64,000 nucleotides of DNA from Trichopria drosophilae. Taxonomy: Eukaryota; Arthropoda; Insecta; Hymenoptera; Diapriidae. Below are positions 19,928 to 30,225 of the stretch, in pieces (the stretch's first letter is position 1; the number at the start of each line of letters is the position of its first letter). A program made the position numbers and the translations under genes. The stretch covers positions 55,436,001-55,500,000 of the forward strand of contig CM059582.1 in assembly GCA_030407085.1 (NCBI GenBank), read 5' to 3'. Below the pieces are notes generated by a model. That model was not told where the DNA came from. It made no database searches and worked only from the letters and a program-made list of their open reading frames with translations.

Positions 19928-21775
19928 TGTTACGTCCTACGTAACGGGCTTAGATTAGCTATTTTCGAATTGTCGTAATTGCAGATTCCGTTTATTGTAA
20001 ACCAGCATCAATGAACATTATTTATTAGCTAGCACTTAACGCATGACGCACAAACACGTTTTTATTTTTCAATTTCACCAATCTCTTATGTTTGATTTCA
20101 TTATTCGAAACGAGAACAACAAGGCGTTTGTCCATAACTCTTAGGGCCACGTCACCGAACATTTCGACACCGATCTTTCCCAGTTTCTAGAATTTCCACG
20201 AAGTGCTTCTTATTATCAGACAAAGTAAACATCTATTTTTTCATTCGTATCCGCGTCGGACTCATCAGAAAGAATCCAATTCTCACGTGCACCTTATCAC
20301 ATTCTAAACTATGAACCTTCACATCCACGCCCACTCCCAAAATACCAGCGAGTATTTCGTCATCGATTCAACTGCTACAATTTCAACGTGGGACAATATC
20401 TACACACCAATACATAAAGAGATAAAAAATAAGATGATCTCTCTCGAAGAGCCCAGTCAGTTCTCCTTCAGCAGCGGTGTCGGATAGACCCCGACAAAAT
20501 TTGGATAGTGTGTGTTCTTCCAGAAGTGGTATCGGATAGACCCCGACTAAGTTCCGACAATCGCGACTCGACCCGACGTCATTGGACTGATGGTCAACGA
20601 ATTCTCATAAGGAACGACATCGCGAAGTCAGCATAAGAGCAGTCAGAAGTGCTCGGGAAGCGACATCGGTCATCGGACATGGTAAGCAATCCGCTTTATA
20701 TATCAAAAATATTCCTTAATTAACTTTCCTTAATTAACATTCCTTAATCCCCCCCCCCCACAGGAGGCGATAATTAACCGTAAAAGCCTCATTTTTATTT
20801 TTATATTTTGTTATTTTTATTGAGACGAATGTGTTGATTACCTATTAATTTTTTTTTCTCTTTATTTTAAATAAAAGGAACAACACCTTAGGGGAAATAT
20901 TTTTTTTATTAGTGATACTAGTGACTCGATTCGGCGTCGTTCTTTGAACGAAGAGCCGATTGAGCCACAAGCATCAATAGGGACTGTTAGGTTTCAATCC
21001 AGTAATATTACCATGTTTTATTATTTTATTCTTTCGCTTGTAATATACACCCAGAAAACCCAATATGTATTTTCCTCAAATTATTAACTATTAACAATAT
21101 CTAATGCATTAAATACTCGGGAACATTTAGTTTCTTGAAAACGCGAATTAAAAATCAAATATGTAATTTATTTAAAAGTACATGTAAAATTTCAACTTTT
21201 AATTTTCATTTATCGATATATTACTTTTTATTTTAATAAGTTTTGTAATTCTTTAAATTGTTTTTGTTTAAACAAATAGTTATTCTTATCTAAACTACAA
21301 ATTTATAATACTCATAATTTATAATATAATATTTTTTTTCTGATTCTAGGAAAAATACACAAAGAAGTTGGACACCGGAGAATCCTCGAAATTATCGCAT
21401 CCCTAATTCCTTCCAACCCTTCCTTATTTTTATCTTTCTAAATAAATGAAATTGTTTACTTTGAGTTTGACTTTTATTTAAATCCAACCTTTATTCTTGT
21501 TCTTTTGTATTAGCAGCAGCCCCCACAAAATTTCGAACTCAGAATCGACTCTTCCAGTCGATTCCGTCTTTTCGTGGTTGTGTTGAGGTGAAGGTATTTG
21601 CAAACATTTCATTGCAAAACGCTTCCCCACCGGCCATAACAAGTGGTGACAGCGGTGCTCGTGGGAAAACTGTTAATGCAGAGGAACAAATAAAGGTCTA
21701 GAATATTTCAACAAAAAAATATATTAAAAAAATAATAATAATTTTTGCAAAAACACTTCCTTCGCTGCCATAACA
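19928..21775 (+). repeat. 3' LTR
   Basis: This 1848-bp LTR is nearly identical to 205-2050 and ends CATAACA, followed by CATG. It carries the same Inr/DPE pair and candidate splice signals as the first LTR. Confidence 0.92.
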
Positions 21776-21779
21776 CATG
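21776..21779. repeat. Target-site duplication CATG (right)
   Basis: Matches 201-204. Confidence 0.85.
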
Positions 21780-22100
21780 CTTCAGTATTATCACATTTTC
21801 AATTGTCTCTCTCCCACTTCTAATACCTGCCTGCGTTCGTCTCCACCCATCTTTTTTATTATTCCTTATTATTAACTCATTTATTATTCCTTCATTTAAT
21901 ATACTCGCATACATTTTATACGTAGTACTCGTTAAAGTGATGCCTCTACAATTTCGATCGTCCTTTGTCTCTCCTTTCTTCCATATGGGTATCACTGGCC
22001 CTACTTTTCAGCCCTCTGGGTCTTTCTACCCCCGTATATCTACACTTCATTCTTTATACTATCCACAATTGCTGCCTTCTACCCCTTGGCGCATAATATA
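21780..22100 (-). pseudogene. Decayed LINE RT, upstream fragment
   Basis: The minus-strand frame shows IPIWKKGE, NCRGITLTSTTYKMYASIL and QAGIRSGRETIENV. These are the RT blocks that normally precede the DYADD box, which is found across the LTR element at 1-204. The reading frame reaches the CATG and is cut there; its apparent continuation to 21708 runs into LTR sequence. Upstream of about 22000 the frame is lost. Confidence 0.8.
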
Positions 22101-22454
22101 CTATTTATATACTATTTGTACTACAATCTAGAACCTGTACCTAGGACGAGCGAGGAATTAAATCTATTATGTATCAACGCAAAATTTTCCTCCGTTTTAA
22201 ATCTACTGTTAAGAATAGAGATATCTATTACAAAAATTCAAGATATCCTTGCAATAAGTTTTAAATTTCTACTCTGAATTAAATTTAAGACTACCATCAG
22301 AAGACACTCCATTAACCTCTTAAGCTAATCTTGTATATCCGTAACCTACAGAATGGTCAATATAGTCAATAAAAGAAGCATACAATTTTGAGTAAAATTA
22401 AAATTTTTTTTTAATAAAGTTTTTAATTTATTGCTTACTTTCGACTAATTTTCT

Positions 22455-22667
22455 TTTTTTGGGGGATAACTCCGTTCGCCATTCATTTTCCGGCTTCCCT
22501 TTGTTTGCTCTGGCTGCGTCCAAACACTTCGTCTTAAGGACCTCCTTTCCCTAAACAATCTCAGCGAGGTTTCGCACAAACGCGAAATCTTTCTGTCTGT
22601 TGATTTTCTCCCACGTATCGACGTGCACTGTTATGTCTTCATTTAAATGAATCTGTGATGGAAAAAT
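22455..22667 (-). pseudogene. BEN-domain exon with in-frame stop
   Basis: The minus strand reads VDTWEKINRQKDFAFVRNLA, then a TAG (22551-22553) where the family usually has Trp. GKEVLKTKCLDAARA and WRTELSPKK follow in the same frame. This pattern (W..I, FVRNLA, G...L, a closing LSP/K) fits the BEN DNA-binding domain of insulator/repressor proteins. A splice acceptor (TTTTCCATCACAG) lies just upstream at about 22655, so it may be one exon of a host gene or of a BEN-bearing repeat. A single stop makes a pseudogene likely, but a sequencing error cannot be excluded. No neighbouring exon was found. Confidence 0.5.
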
Positions 22668-22758
22668 AAATGCAAGTTCTAAATTATAGAGTATCTTTGT
22701 ATCTTCTTACGCATCTTCCAAGGAAGAAACGTATAGATAATATATGGACTCAGAGATA

Positions 22759-22952
22759 CAGTAAAACCCCTGTACTTTGAATAGGGGCGTGCCAGGTAAC
22801 CCCTTCACATTGAGCATAGATTTCTAATGAAATATGTTCAATTAAACGAGGTTTAACGAAAAAATTTTGTGGCTATCCCATTGCTATACCGTTCAATCTG
22901 GCGCTGTGGGATGTTCAATCTAGCGGGAGTTCAATCTAGAGGGATTTTACTG
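22759..22952. mobile_element. Small TA-flanked MITE
   Basis: 194 bp bounded by TA and starting CAGTAAAACCCC, ending GGGATTTTACTG. It has no coding capacity. The CAG tip and TA duplication fit a Tc1/pogo-type non-autonomous element. Confidence 0.7.
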
Positions 22953-23137
22953 TACTATAAACAAAAAAATTTAAACTTCATGACATCATAACCATTTTGA
23001 TAACAAATTTCATAACAAAATTTCTATTTATTGACAAAAAACGATCGATAACTGGTAAACGTCTACCATAAAGTTATGGCTATAAGTAGAGCAATTTACG
23101 GACTTTGCCAAAGGAATATTAATCCCTGTTGAAAATT

Positions 23138-23466
23138 TCGACGTCGGAACCGACGTCGCAAACGAAGTCGGAAACGACGTCGAATTCGACGTCGGAAATG
23201 AAGCCGGATTTTGGGATCGAAACCAACATCTCATCTGACGTCGTTTCCGACGTCTTATTCAGTGTCGTGTTCGACGTCTATTTCGACGTCTATTTAGGCA
23301 TAATTTTCGACGTCGGTGTTGACGTCGTTTCCGACTTCGTTTATGTTTGTATGAGTCCCCATTCATTTTTTCGTCGTAGTATTCGACATCGCTATCGATG
23401 TAGTTTCCGACGCCGTTTTCGATGTCGTTTTCGATGCCGTTTCCGACGTCGTTTTCCACGTCGTTT
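23138..23466. repeat. Inverted GACGTC-rich array
   Basis: About twenty GACGTC or one-off hexamers sit in a 12-bp rhythm. In the first part (to about 23210) the spacer reads GGAAAC/GAA; in the second part it reads TTTCC/TTC, so the two parts are inverse and could fold back. Open frames across it code only Ser/Asp/Val or Arg-rich simple repeats and are not taken as genes. Confidence 0.75.
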
Positions 23467-23510
23467 TTTCCCCAAAATTCGCTTTTTTGACATCAGTTCC
23501 AACAAATTTA

Positions 23511-23757
23511 TTGTTATTGTTATTATTATTATTATTTCAATAATAACTTTAACAACAACATTGCTTTCTTATGTCGCTCAATCTGTACGAAAAGTGAGAA
23601 TTTTTTGCTCAAATCTCTACCATATCAGCGTGAAATGTCACTGCAACCACGCCCCAAACCATGAGGTAGGTGATTGCAGTGTCGGTACTGAGTTCAATTC
23701 AACGCGCAGAAAATTGTCTACACGGGGACTCGAACCCAGAACCTTCGGAAACGTGCA
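23511..23757 (-). mobile_element. tRNA-type SINE, copy with B box
   Basis: On the minus strand GGTTCGAGTCCCC (about 23723-23735) matches the RNA polymerase III B box. A body shared with 27715-27885 follows, ending in an (AAT)n tail (23510-23535). No A box is visible upstream because the LINE insertion lies there. The tRNA origin is inferred from the B box alone. Confidence 0.55.
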
Positions 23758-24041
23758 ATTGCTATTTTTTTTTTTTTTTTTTGTTTTTTATTGACGGAGG
23801 GGGGAAATGCGTTGGGTACCATAGGCGGTTGAAGATGTTGGTTAACCCTCCATGTGTCGGACTCCCTTTCCGTTCGGGGCAAGGTTTACCGACTAAAACC
23901 CTAACCTCCATTGACCCTCCATAATCCACTTGTGCAGTCTGCAGCAGAAAAATGGCTCCGATATCCATCTCTTCCGCTGCAGACTGCACCGGGCCATTTC
24001 TTTTGGAACTGTAACCTCTCACTCTACCATCGGGTAAGTGG

Positions 24042-24527
24042 TTACAGGATCTCGTGTGACCTCAGTAGACGGAGAGATCCCAGCAGCACTGCTTTCTGCA
24101 TTCGGCCTGCAATGGAATTTGCATGTTCTCGACAGGCCGGAATGCTTTTGATGTTTTGGAGGAAAGTTGGTCTCATTCCTCTCAGCACTCCAATTATCAG
24201 CACGACGAGCTTGATTTTGAATCCTCGATACAGCTTGCGAATCCCGAACCGGAGTTCCTGATATTTCATCCGTTTTTCGTCCTCTTTGCTGACTATATTT
24301 GTTTCTGCTGGTGTAGAAAACTCGATGACGAAGATGGATTTGTCATCGAAGTCAACAAGGACGATGTCAGGCTTATTGGCTGATATTTGCCTGCTCGTCG
24401 GGAATGAGTAATTCTAGTATATTCGGCACGATTCATTCCCGACTACGGATTCAATATCAGTGGGGACGTACGGCAAAACTGGGGTTGCATCAATACCATA
24501 AGTGCTGCGAAGATGGTAATACAGCAC
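24042..24527 (-). pseudogene. R4-type LINE: C-terminal endonuclease part
   Basis: In frame with the RT after a TGA (about 24526) and a later TAG. KPDIVLVDF (about 24358-24384), then VIEFSTP and KRMKYQELRFGIRKLY, fit the PD-x(n)-E core of the restriction-like nuclease that R2/R4-type LINEs use to nick their target. The frame continues to 24042. The stops mean this copy is inactive unless they are read through. Confidence 0.7.
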
Positions 24528-26534
24528 TCAAAGAGCCGCATTGTGACGTTCGATGTATGCTGAAACTGCATATATTGGACATGCTGCCAAAAGATGCATT
24601 AGTGTCTCAGCATGACATCTACACAATCTACAAAGCGTACTCTGTACCGCCTGGTGCAAGATGTTCTGGCGATACGCTAAGGTATTGATGACCTCATCCT
24701 GGCATGCGATGATAAAACCCTCGGTCTCGGATTTCAAGCCGGCTGATCTTAAGAACGAGAAGGTCATCTCTGCCGACAAGCCAAGTTGTTGGACATTTCG
24801 AAAGAATTGTCCATGCAATGGCTTGTCGATATGCCTTCCCTCCAACATACGGAGTTGTTCCTTCCGTATGTTAGCCCTGAGACGCACTTTGAACAGATTG
24901 ATGACTGATTCAGCCTCCTGTGCACCACTACGTCCCACGTTGAAAACCAGACCGAGGTTTCGCGCCGCTCGTTCCGCCGCGTTGTACAAAAACGCCCCCT
25001 TCCCCTGAATTTCATGCTGATGAACTAACATCATCAGGGGATCCTCGGTTCGATTAATCACGTCGCAAGCTGTCTCGAGGACCAATCGGTCATGCATACA
25101 CTCCAGGCTTAAAAGGCCACGACCTCCCATATTTCGGGGCAAATACAATCGTTCCACGGAAGATCTTGGATGCAAACTGCGTTGCATATAAATCATCTTC
25201 CGTGTGCTACGGTCAAGATCCCTTAGCTCGTCAACGTTCCACTTCAGTGCTCCAAAAGAATAGAGCACTGGTGATACGGCCAACATATTCGTGGCTGCCA
25301 CCTTATTTCTCCCGGTCAATTCTGATGACCAGATCTGACGGAGAATGCGCCGGTATTTCTTAATGATGGTGATTTTAGCAGCCTGCACATCCTGGACATG
25401 CCTTTGAGGTACGCCCAGGTATGTGTAGGCTTCTTCGGCGCTAAGGTGGCGGATTACATTTCCGTTGACGAGCTCCATATTGTTGTTATGGGAGCCTGAC
25501 CTTCCTCTGTGCAAATGAACGACTGCACACTTGTCTAATCCGAATTCCATGCCGATATCTCTCGAGTATGTGAGGGCGATGTTCAGAGATCGATGTAATT
25601 GATCCTCGCCTGATGCGTGTAATTTAAGATCATCCATATAGAAAAGATGGGTGATCTTATGTACACGTTCACCAGACGGTCCACACATGTAGCCTTGAGA
25701 TTTCCGGAGAGCAACGGATAGAGGCAATAGTGAGATGCAGAAGAGCAGAGGACTCAGAGCATCTCCCTGATAGACACCTCTTTGGAATTGAACCAGTCTA
25801 GACATGGTTCGACGCTTGCCCGATGTCATGACAAAGCGTGTTTTCCAAAGAGGCATCAGGTCTTCTACAATTCTCACTACGTTTGGGTGGACATGGAGGC
25901 GTTTGAGCGACAAGCTTAAAAGCTCGTGCGATGTTGAGTCATACGCCTTCATGTAATCCAGCCAGGCTATCAACAGGTTACGCTTGTACTGGACTGCGTC
26001 CTGACAAACACACCTGTCGATAAGCAAGTTGTCCTTGCAGCCGGATACACCCATTTTGCAGCCTCGTTGTTCTTCTATTAGTTGCCACACCGGTTTCACG
26101 GATTTCTCAATACGTTCGTTCAAGATGTTAGTGAACAATTTGTATAACGTATTGAGACACGTGATCGGTCTATGGTTTCTCGGATCGGACAAGTCTCCCG
26201 ATTTTGGAATCCGTGTCGTTCGGCCCTCCACCAGCCAGTGCGGAATGGGTTGGTCTTCATTTATATAAGAGGTGAATATCCGGGCTAGGTGTTGATGGAC
26301 AGAAGTGAACTTCTTCCACCAATAATTGTTAATTCCATCCCAGCCCGGCGAGGAGAAATTCCTCGCTCCTGTGATGGCATTTTTCACCTCTAATGCACTG
26401 ACGGGTGGGCAATCTTCACTTTGTTGTGTGACTTCGTCGCACAACTCGGTAAAGATTTCAATACCTGGAGTGTCTGCATTAAGCATAGATGTTTTCTCGT
26501 AGATGCTCCCCCAGAATTCCTCAACTGCGGCCAT
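24528..26534 (-). pseudogene. R4-type LINE: reverse transcriptase part
   Basis: This 668-residue open segment has RT boxes in order: SSPGWDGINNYWWK, RTTRIPKSGD, NHRPITCLNTLYKLF, EEQRGCKMGVSGCKD, AWLDYMKAYDS, GVYQGDALSPLLF and the catalytic HLFYMDDLKLHASG (about 25611-25652). Near the end is a CX2CX8HX4C zinc motif (CRLC...HLLAAC). The YMDD variant and the C-terminal zinc motif are features of R2/R4/NeSL-type LINEs. The N-terminal part is in another frame (shift near 26535); the nuclease follows after a stop. Confidence 0.85.
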
Positions 26535-27310
26535 CGACGGAAACTCGCTTGAGGCTGTGTTACTTCTTCCCGTCTTTGCAGCCTCTTTTTGGCATCGGCC
26601 AAAACCCGAATTTTATCCGCTAAACGTTGCTTGATGTTGAGCAACTTCAGCTTGTTCAGTGTGTGATAGTACGTCCGCAGCTGTTGTGCGAACTTCTTGA
26701 CTTTAGCCGTAAATGAACGGCCAGATGTTAAATAGTCGATCACACACTGAATTCGGGAAGCGAGTTTCCGTGTCAGTCGAATCTTACTGTTCAATTGAGA
26801 CATGCGTTTTGTAATCTACCGACTCCCCGATATCTGTGTCAGATTTCGCGGAGTCACCATATCACTTGCAGCCTCGTAAACGGCACAATTGACTTGCCAC
26901 AGGTCGCAGTTATCTGGAAGAGCATCCAGAAGTAGGCTATTTACTCTGTCTATTTCTCGTTGCTTAGGCAAAATTTTTGTTGTCAAAATTCCCCTAAACA
27001 CGAGTGTCGTGCTTTCATAATGTGGAGCATCTCTCCCAGCACCGCGTACGGGCTCAGTTGTTATTGCCCGCACATCCGGTACCGGTTGACAGCTGGGAAC
27101 AACGAAAGCTATCCGCCTCAGATAGGCTACATAATCTCTCAGTTGTTGGTGAGTAAAGCGATCTGCTAGTTCGGGATGCATTATTGCAAACCGACTATGC
27201 ATTCGCGCCATGTAGCCTCGCTGTTGCGGACCTCCTCGTAGCAGCGCATCAGATCTTGCCTGAGATCCTCCGTCCACTGAAATCGTCCGTGGGCATTCGT
27301 TGGTTGTTGT
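26535..27310 (-). pseudogene. R4-type LINE: N-terminal part
   Basis: Two open pieces in one frame (27277-26819 and 26803-26535) are separated by a single TAG at 26816-26818. Upstream the matching frame is the alternative one reading FQWTEDLRQDLMRCYEEV (about 27290-27237), so a further shift lies near 27220 just before YMARMHSRF. The segment is helical and basic with no zinc finger seen. R4-type elements have N-terminal DNA-binding domains; I cannot point to one here. Confidence 0.65.
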
Positions 27311-27679
27311 CCCGGGACACCTGTTTCGGCTCCTCCACCTCGGGACTGGGCTGCATCCGAAGCAGCCCGATGGTCAGGAGCCCTGCGCGTACTTCTTCTA
27401 ACCGCAAATACAGGGAGTAGGGTGGTTAGCCCTACTCCCCGTTGTTATGCCTCTCTCGTTTGTCTCTTACCTCGCCATCCACTGGGGTTGGTTACCCAAT
27501 CTCTGGCAAGGTTGCTAAGAGTCCAGGGCCCGGCTTTAATAAGCACACGTGGAGGTGAGAGTAGGCCATTTGGGAAGATGGGCTAAGATGCAGCTTTTTG
27601 CATAGCCGCATTGTGTTACGCATCATTCCCTTTGGGCCCCTACTTGTACGCCTTAGCCATCGTAACCATCTCGCCCCCT
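27311..27679 (-). other. R4-type LINE 5' region
   Basis: GC-richer than its surroundings, no clear domain, ending precisely at the target duplication. Confidence 0.55.
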
Positions 27680-27714
27680 ATTGCTATTATTATTATTATT
27701 ATTATTATGTTTTT

Positions 27715-27885
27715 TGTTATTGTTGTTGTTATTGTTATTATTATTATTTTAATAATAACTTTAACAACATTGGTTTCTTATTTCGCTCAATCTGTACGAA
27801 AAGTGAAAATTTTTTGCTCAAATCTCTACCAGATCAGCGTGAAATATCACTGCAACCACGCCCCAAACCATGAGGTAGGTGATTT
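27715..27885 (-). mobile_element. SINE, 5'-truncated copy
   Basis: About 170 bp closely matching 23511-23675 in the same orientation (TTTTTTGCTCAAATCTCTACC, GTGAAATRTCACTGCAACCACG on the plus strand; first listed in part). It lacks the B box. Its AAT/AAC tail joins the microsatellite where the LINE landed. Confidence 0.6.
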
Positions 27886-27889
27886 TCCT

Positions 27890-29640
27890 TGAACATCTCG
27901 AAGTCATTCTACATCAACATAAAATTATCCTCTAGTATCCATTTGTAGGCAATACCACATGATATTAAATGTATTAACATTATTTAGGCTGGAATTTTTA
28001 GTGGCGACTCAGACTCAAGTCTCAAGTTTTTTACAGACAAATAAACATAAAAGATTCGAGTGTTCAATTTTAATTTTGAATCGACTCTAAAGAACGTTGA
28101 ATTTTGACATTATTTTTAAATGAAAAAAAAATGTTCATTTCTTCTGTGCCAATTTCAAAAGAACAATGGTTTAAAATCAGTATTACGTGATATCTTGTTT
28201 ATATCTATTCCACAAATAACAATATAAACATTTTACATTTGAAGGAAAAAGAACTTTCTGGATGAATTTTGCATCTTTGTTAATAATCATTTTGTACATA
28301 AATATAACCATTTAAATAATTTGAGAGATAGCAACCTTTGAAGTCTGTTATTTCTTTCAAATTTGATAAAAATATGTTATTACCTCTACCATTTTTCGAA
28401 AGATTTAATGTTTTACCAATTTTGTGGAAAGTATTGCGGCTGAAATTCAAGATTTTCAAAGGAAAAGAATGTAATACCAAAATCATTTTATTTTAATTAT
28501 TATACAAAGATAATGAAATTAAATATACTACATATTTTCGTTTGAATCTTGCTTTTAATTTACAAAACATGCCATAAACATATTGAAGACATCATATGTG
28601 TAAGGCCCGTGCTAGTTTGGGACCTGCTATCGAACATAAAGCAACGGTTGACGTGAACGACGAATAAATTGCGGTACTGATTAATTTAATTTTTTACTAA
28701 CACATTCAATTTAATTTAATTAACATTCAATGAATACAATGAACTATTTGAAATAAGAGGCTGAAATTTTATAAACAGGTATTGTGTAGGCGGATGATAT
28801 ATTAGTGACGTAAATACATTCATTAATTCAATCTTTAACATATGCGGAGAAATAACAAGAGAACGATCATTAATGCTGGTCCGACATACTTTTGATTAGA
28901 GTTCTGTTCCTATCTTGAACATGGCCCTGTTGAAAATTAAAAAAGGCTGATTGGCGCGACGACGAACAACAATAGTGTATATAAATAAGCCAGATTCACG
29001 ATACATTGCTTATTCTCCATTTGGTCTTCGGAGCGGGAACATCCCCTGAATGAGCGGCTAACTGATGCCTTCGATTTGGTCAACGAGGCGACCCATTCGA
29101 CGAGAACTTTGAAGTCCGTTACAGTACGACGAAGGTAGATGCAGCGGCTTATTCTCCGTTTACATTGGCATCCACGACATCCAAAAAGACGACTTCTCGT
29201 CATTAGCGGAAATCTTCGAGACTCTACAACCGGCGCGCAAGGCCGAGTCCTGATTGGAACTAGGAACTCGGAATTAACTTAAATAGTCCTTTTCAGGACT
29301 CGAATTTGACATGAAATATTTCCTTTCCTTCTCCTATCCAAATTTATTTCAGCATCCACAAGTCGAGAAGAGTCGTATATCGGTATGCCCAGGAGTTGTT
29401 CCAGCCATCCAATCAGAAGGACGTCTTCGATGTTAGCAGTTTGCTAATTGCTAGCATTGAAAATTTTCGGTAGGGCCAGTATACCCCGACTTTATCATTA
29501 TATGAAATGCATCGTGTAGGTAAGCTTAGTTACTGATTATTAGCTTTACTAGGGTAGTTTAATGTAGATATGTTTGTATGTCTGGATTTTAGCGCTAAGA
29601 GGGTTGGGGAGGAGGGGGTTGTATCTGATAAATTTGTACT
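27890..29640. other. No gene recognised
   Basis: 1.75 kb of AT-rich DNA, with a GC-richer island at about 28920-29260. A minus-strand open frame at 28937-29203 has no recognisable domain. No repeat ends found. Confidence 0.5.
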
Positions 29641-29649
29641 TTTCGGTCC

Positions 29650-30225
29650 TAGGCCGTAAAGTTGAATTTTACAGGCGAGGAGCGAACACTATTTTTTGAT
29701 ACACTGTTCGTAAAGCACACAAGTCCGTAAAATCGTACTTTACGGACTAAAATCAGTCCCTAAAGTGCCTACTATATGAACACGTGTACCACAAAATATT
29801 TTTCGTCATTCCGGTCGTAAAGTCATACTTACAACTTTACTGGACCGCTCATGACGAAAAAATAGTACTTTTCGATACAAGTGCGTGTGTGCAAAGAACT
29901 TTATTCGCAATATTGTTTTTGTAATTGCGTGCGGAAAGTTCATGCGTAAAGTACTTTTGATGCCTACTTTTCGCGCGTAAAGTAAACTTTTACGCACTCC
30001 CGCCGACGACATTCGTAAAATGACCGGTCGTGCGTAAAGTATAATTTTACGCACTCAAACAGGCACCAAAGCTTTACGCACTCACTTTACGCACGCAAAA
30101 TACAAAAAATGGGATACCTAACATGTAGGTATGTAAAGTATAACTGTTACGCAGGGGTCGGGAACTTTACACATCACTCGGAGCCTCGTGTGTGCAGTTT
30201 CCGTCCCCTGCGTAAAAGTATATGG
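29650..30225. repeat. Cluster of CGTAAAGT / ACTTTACG hairpins
   Basis: At least fifteen CGTAAA(A/G)T or inverse motifs occur in 575 bp, several as tight palindromes such as GCGTAAAGTATAATTTTACG (about 30032-30051) and TCCGTAAAATCGTACTTTACG (about 29725; 21 bases with its first T). The spacing is irregular, unlike a simple tandem repeat. No element ends are recognised. Confidence 0.7.

Larger units (their letters stand above)
205..21775 (+). mobile_element. Giant pol-less LTR retrotransposon with nested insertions
   Basis: The element is bounded by two nearly identical ~1.85-kb LTRs (TGTTACG...CATAMCA), a CATG target duplication, a primer-binding site after the first LTR and a purine tract before the second. 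The internal region is 17.9 kb, but about 10.7 kb of that is later material: a 4.3-kb DNA transposon, a 5.0-kb LINE and a 1.37-kb duplication. The ancestral interior was therefore about 7.2 kb. Its only coding content is a gag-like ORF with two CCHC knuckles and long Asn/Glu repeats. I see no aspartic protease, RT, RNase H or integrase motif in any frame outside the nested LINE. It therefore looks non-autonomous (TR-GAG/LARD type), mobilised in trans; that is inference. The 4-bp duplication suggests a Gypsy-type helper. Confidence 0.92.
23767..27679 (-). mobile_element. R4/R2-type LINE with restriction-like endonuclease
   Basis: The minus-strand element starts at 27679 and ends in a poly(A) at 23767-23783. 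It is bounded by the 9-bp duplication ATTGCTATT (23758-23766 and 27680-27688). One large reading frame covers an N-terminal region, an RT with a YMDD box, a zinc motif and a C-terminal PD-D/E nuclease, but it carries several stops and frameshifts. It inserted into DNA between two SINE copies, next to an ATT microsatellite. Confidence 0.88.

Noticed and set aside
23720..23740. tRNA gene suggested by the B box
   Set aside because: No cloverleaf or A box can be formed; the context is a SINE with an AAT tail.
23129..23794. 221-residue plus-strand frame over the GACGTC array
   Set aside because: Ser/Asp/Val then Arg-rich simple translation of the repeat, running into SINE and LINE sequence; no domain.
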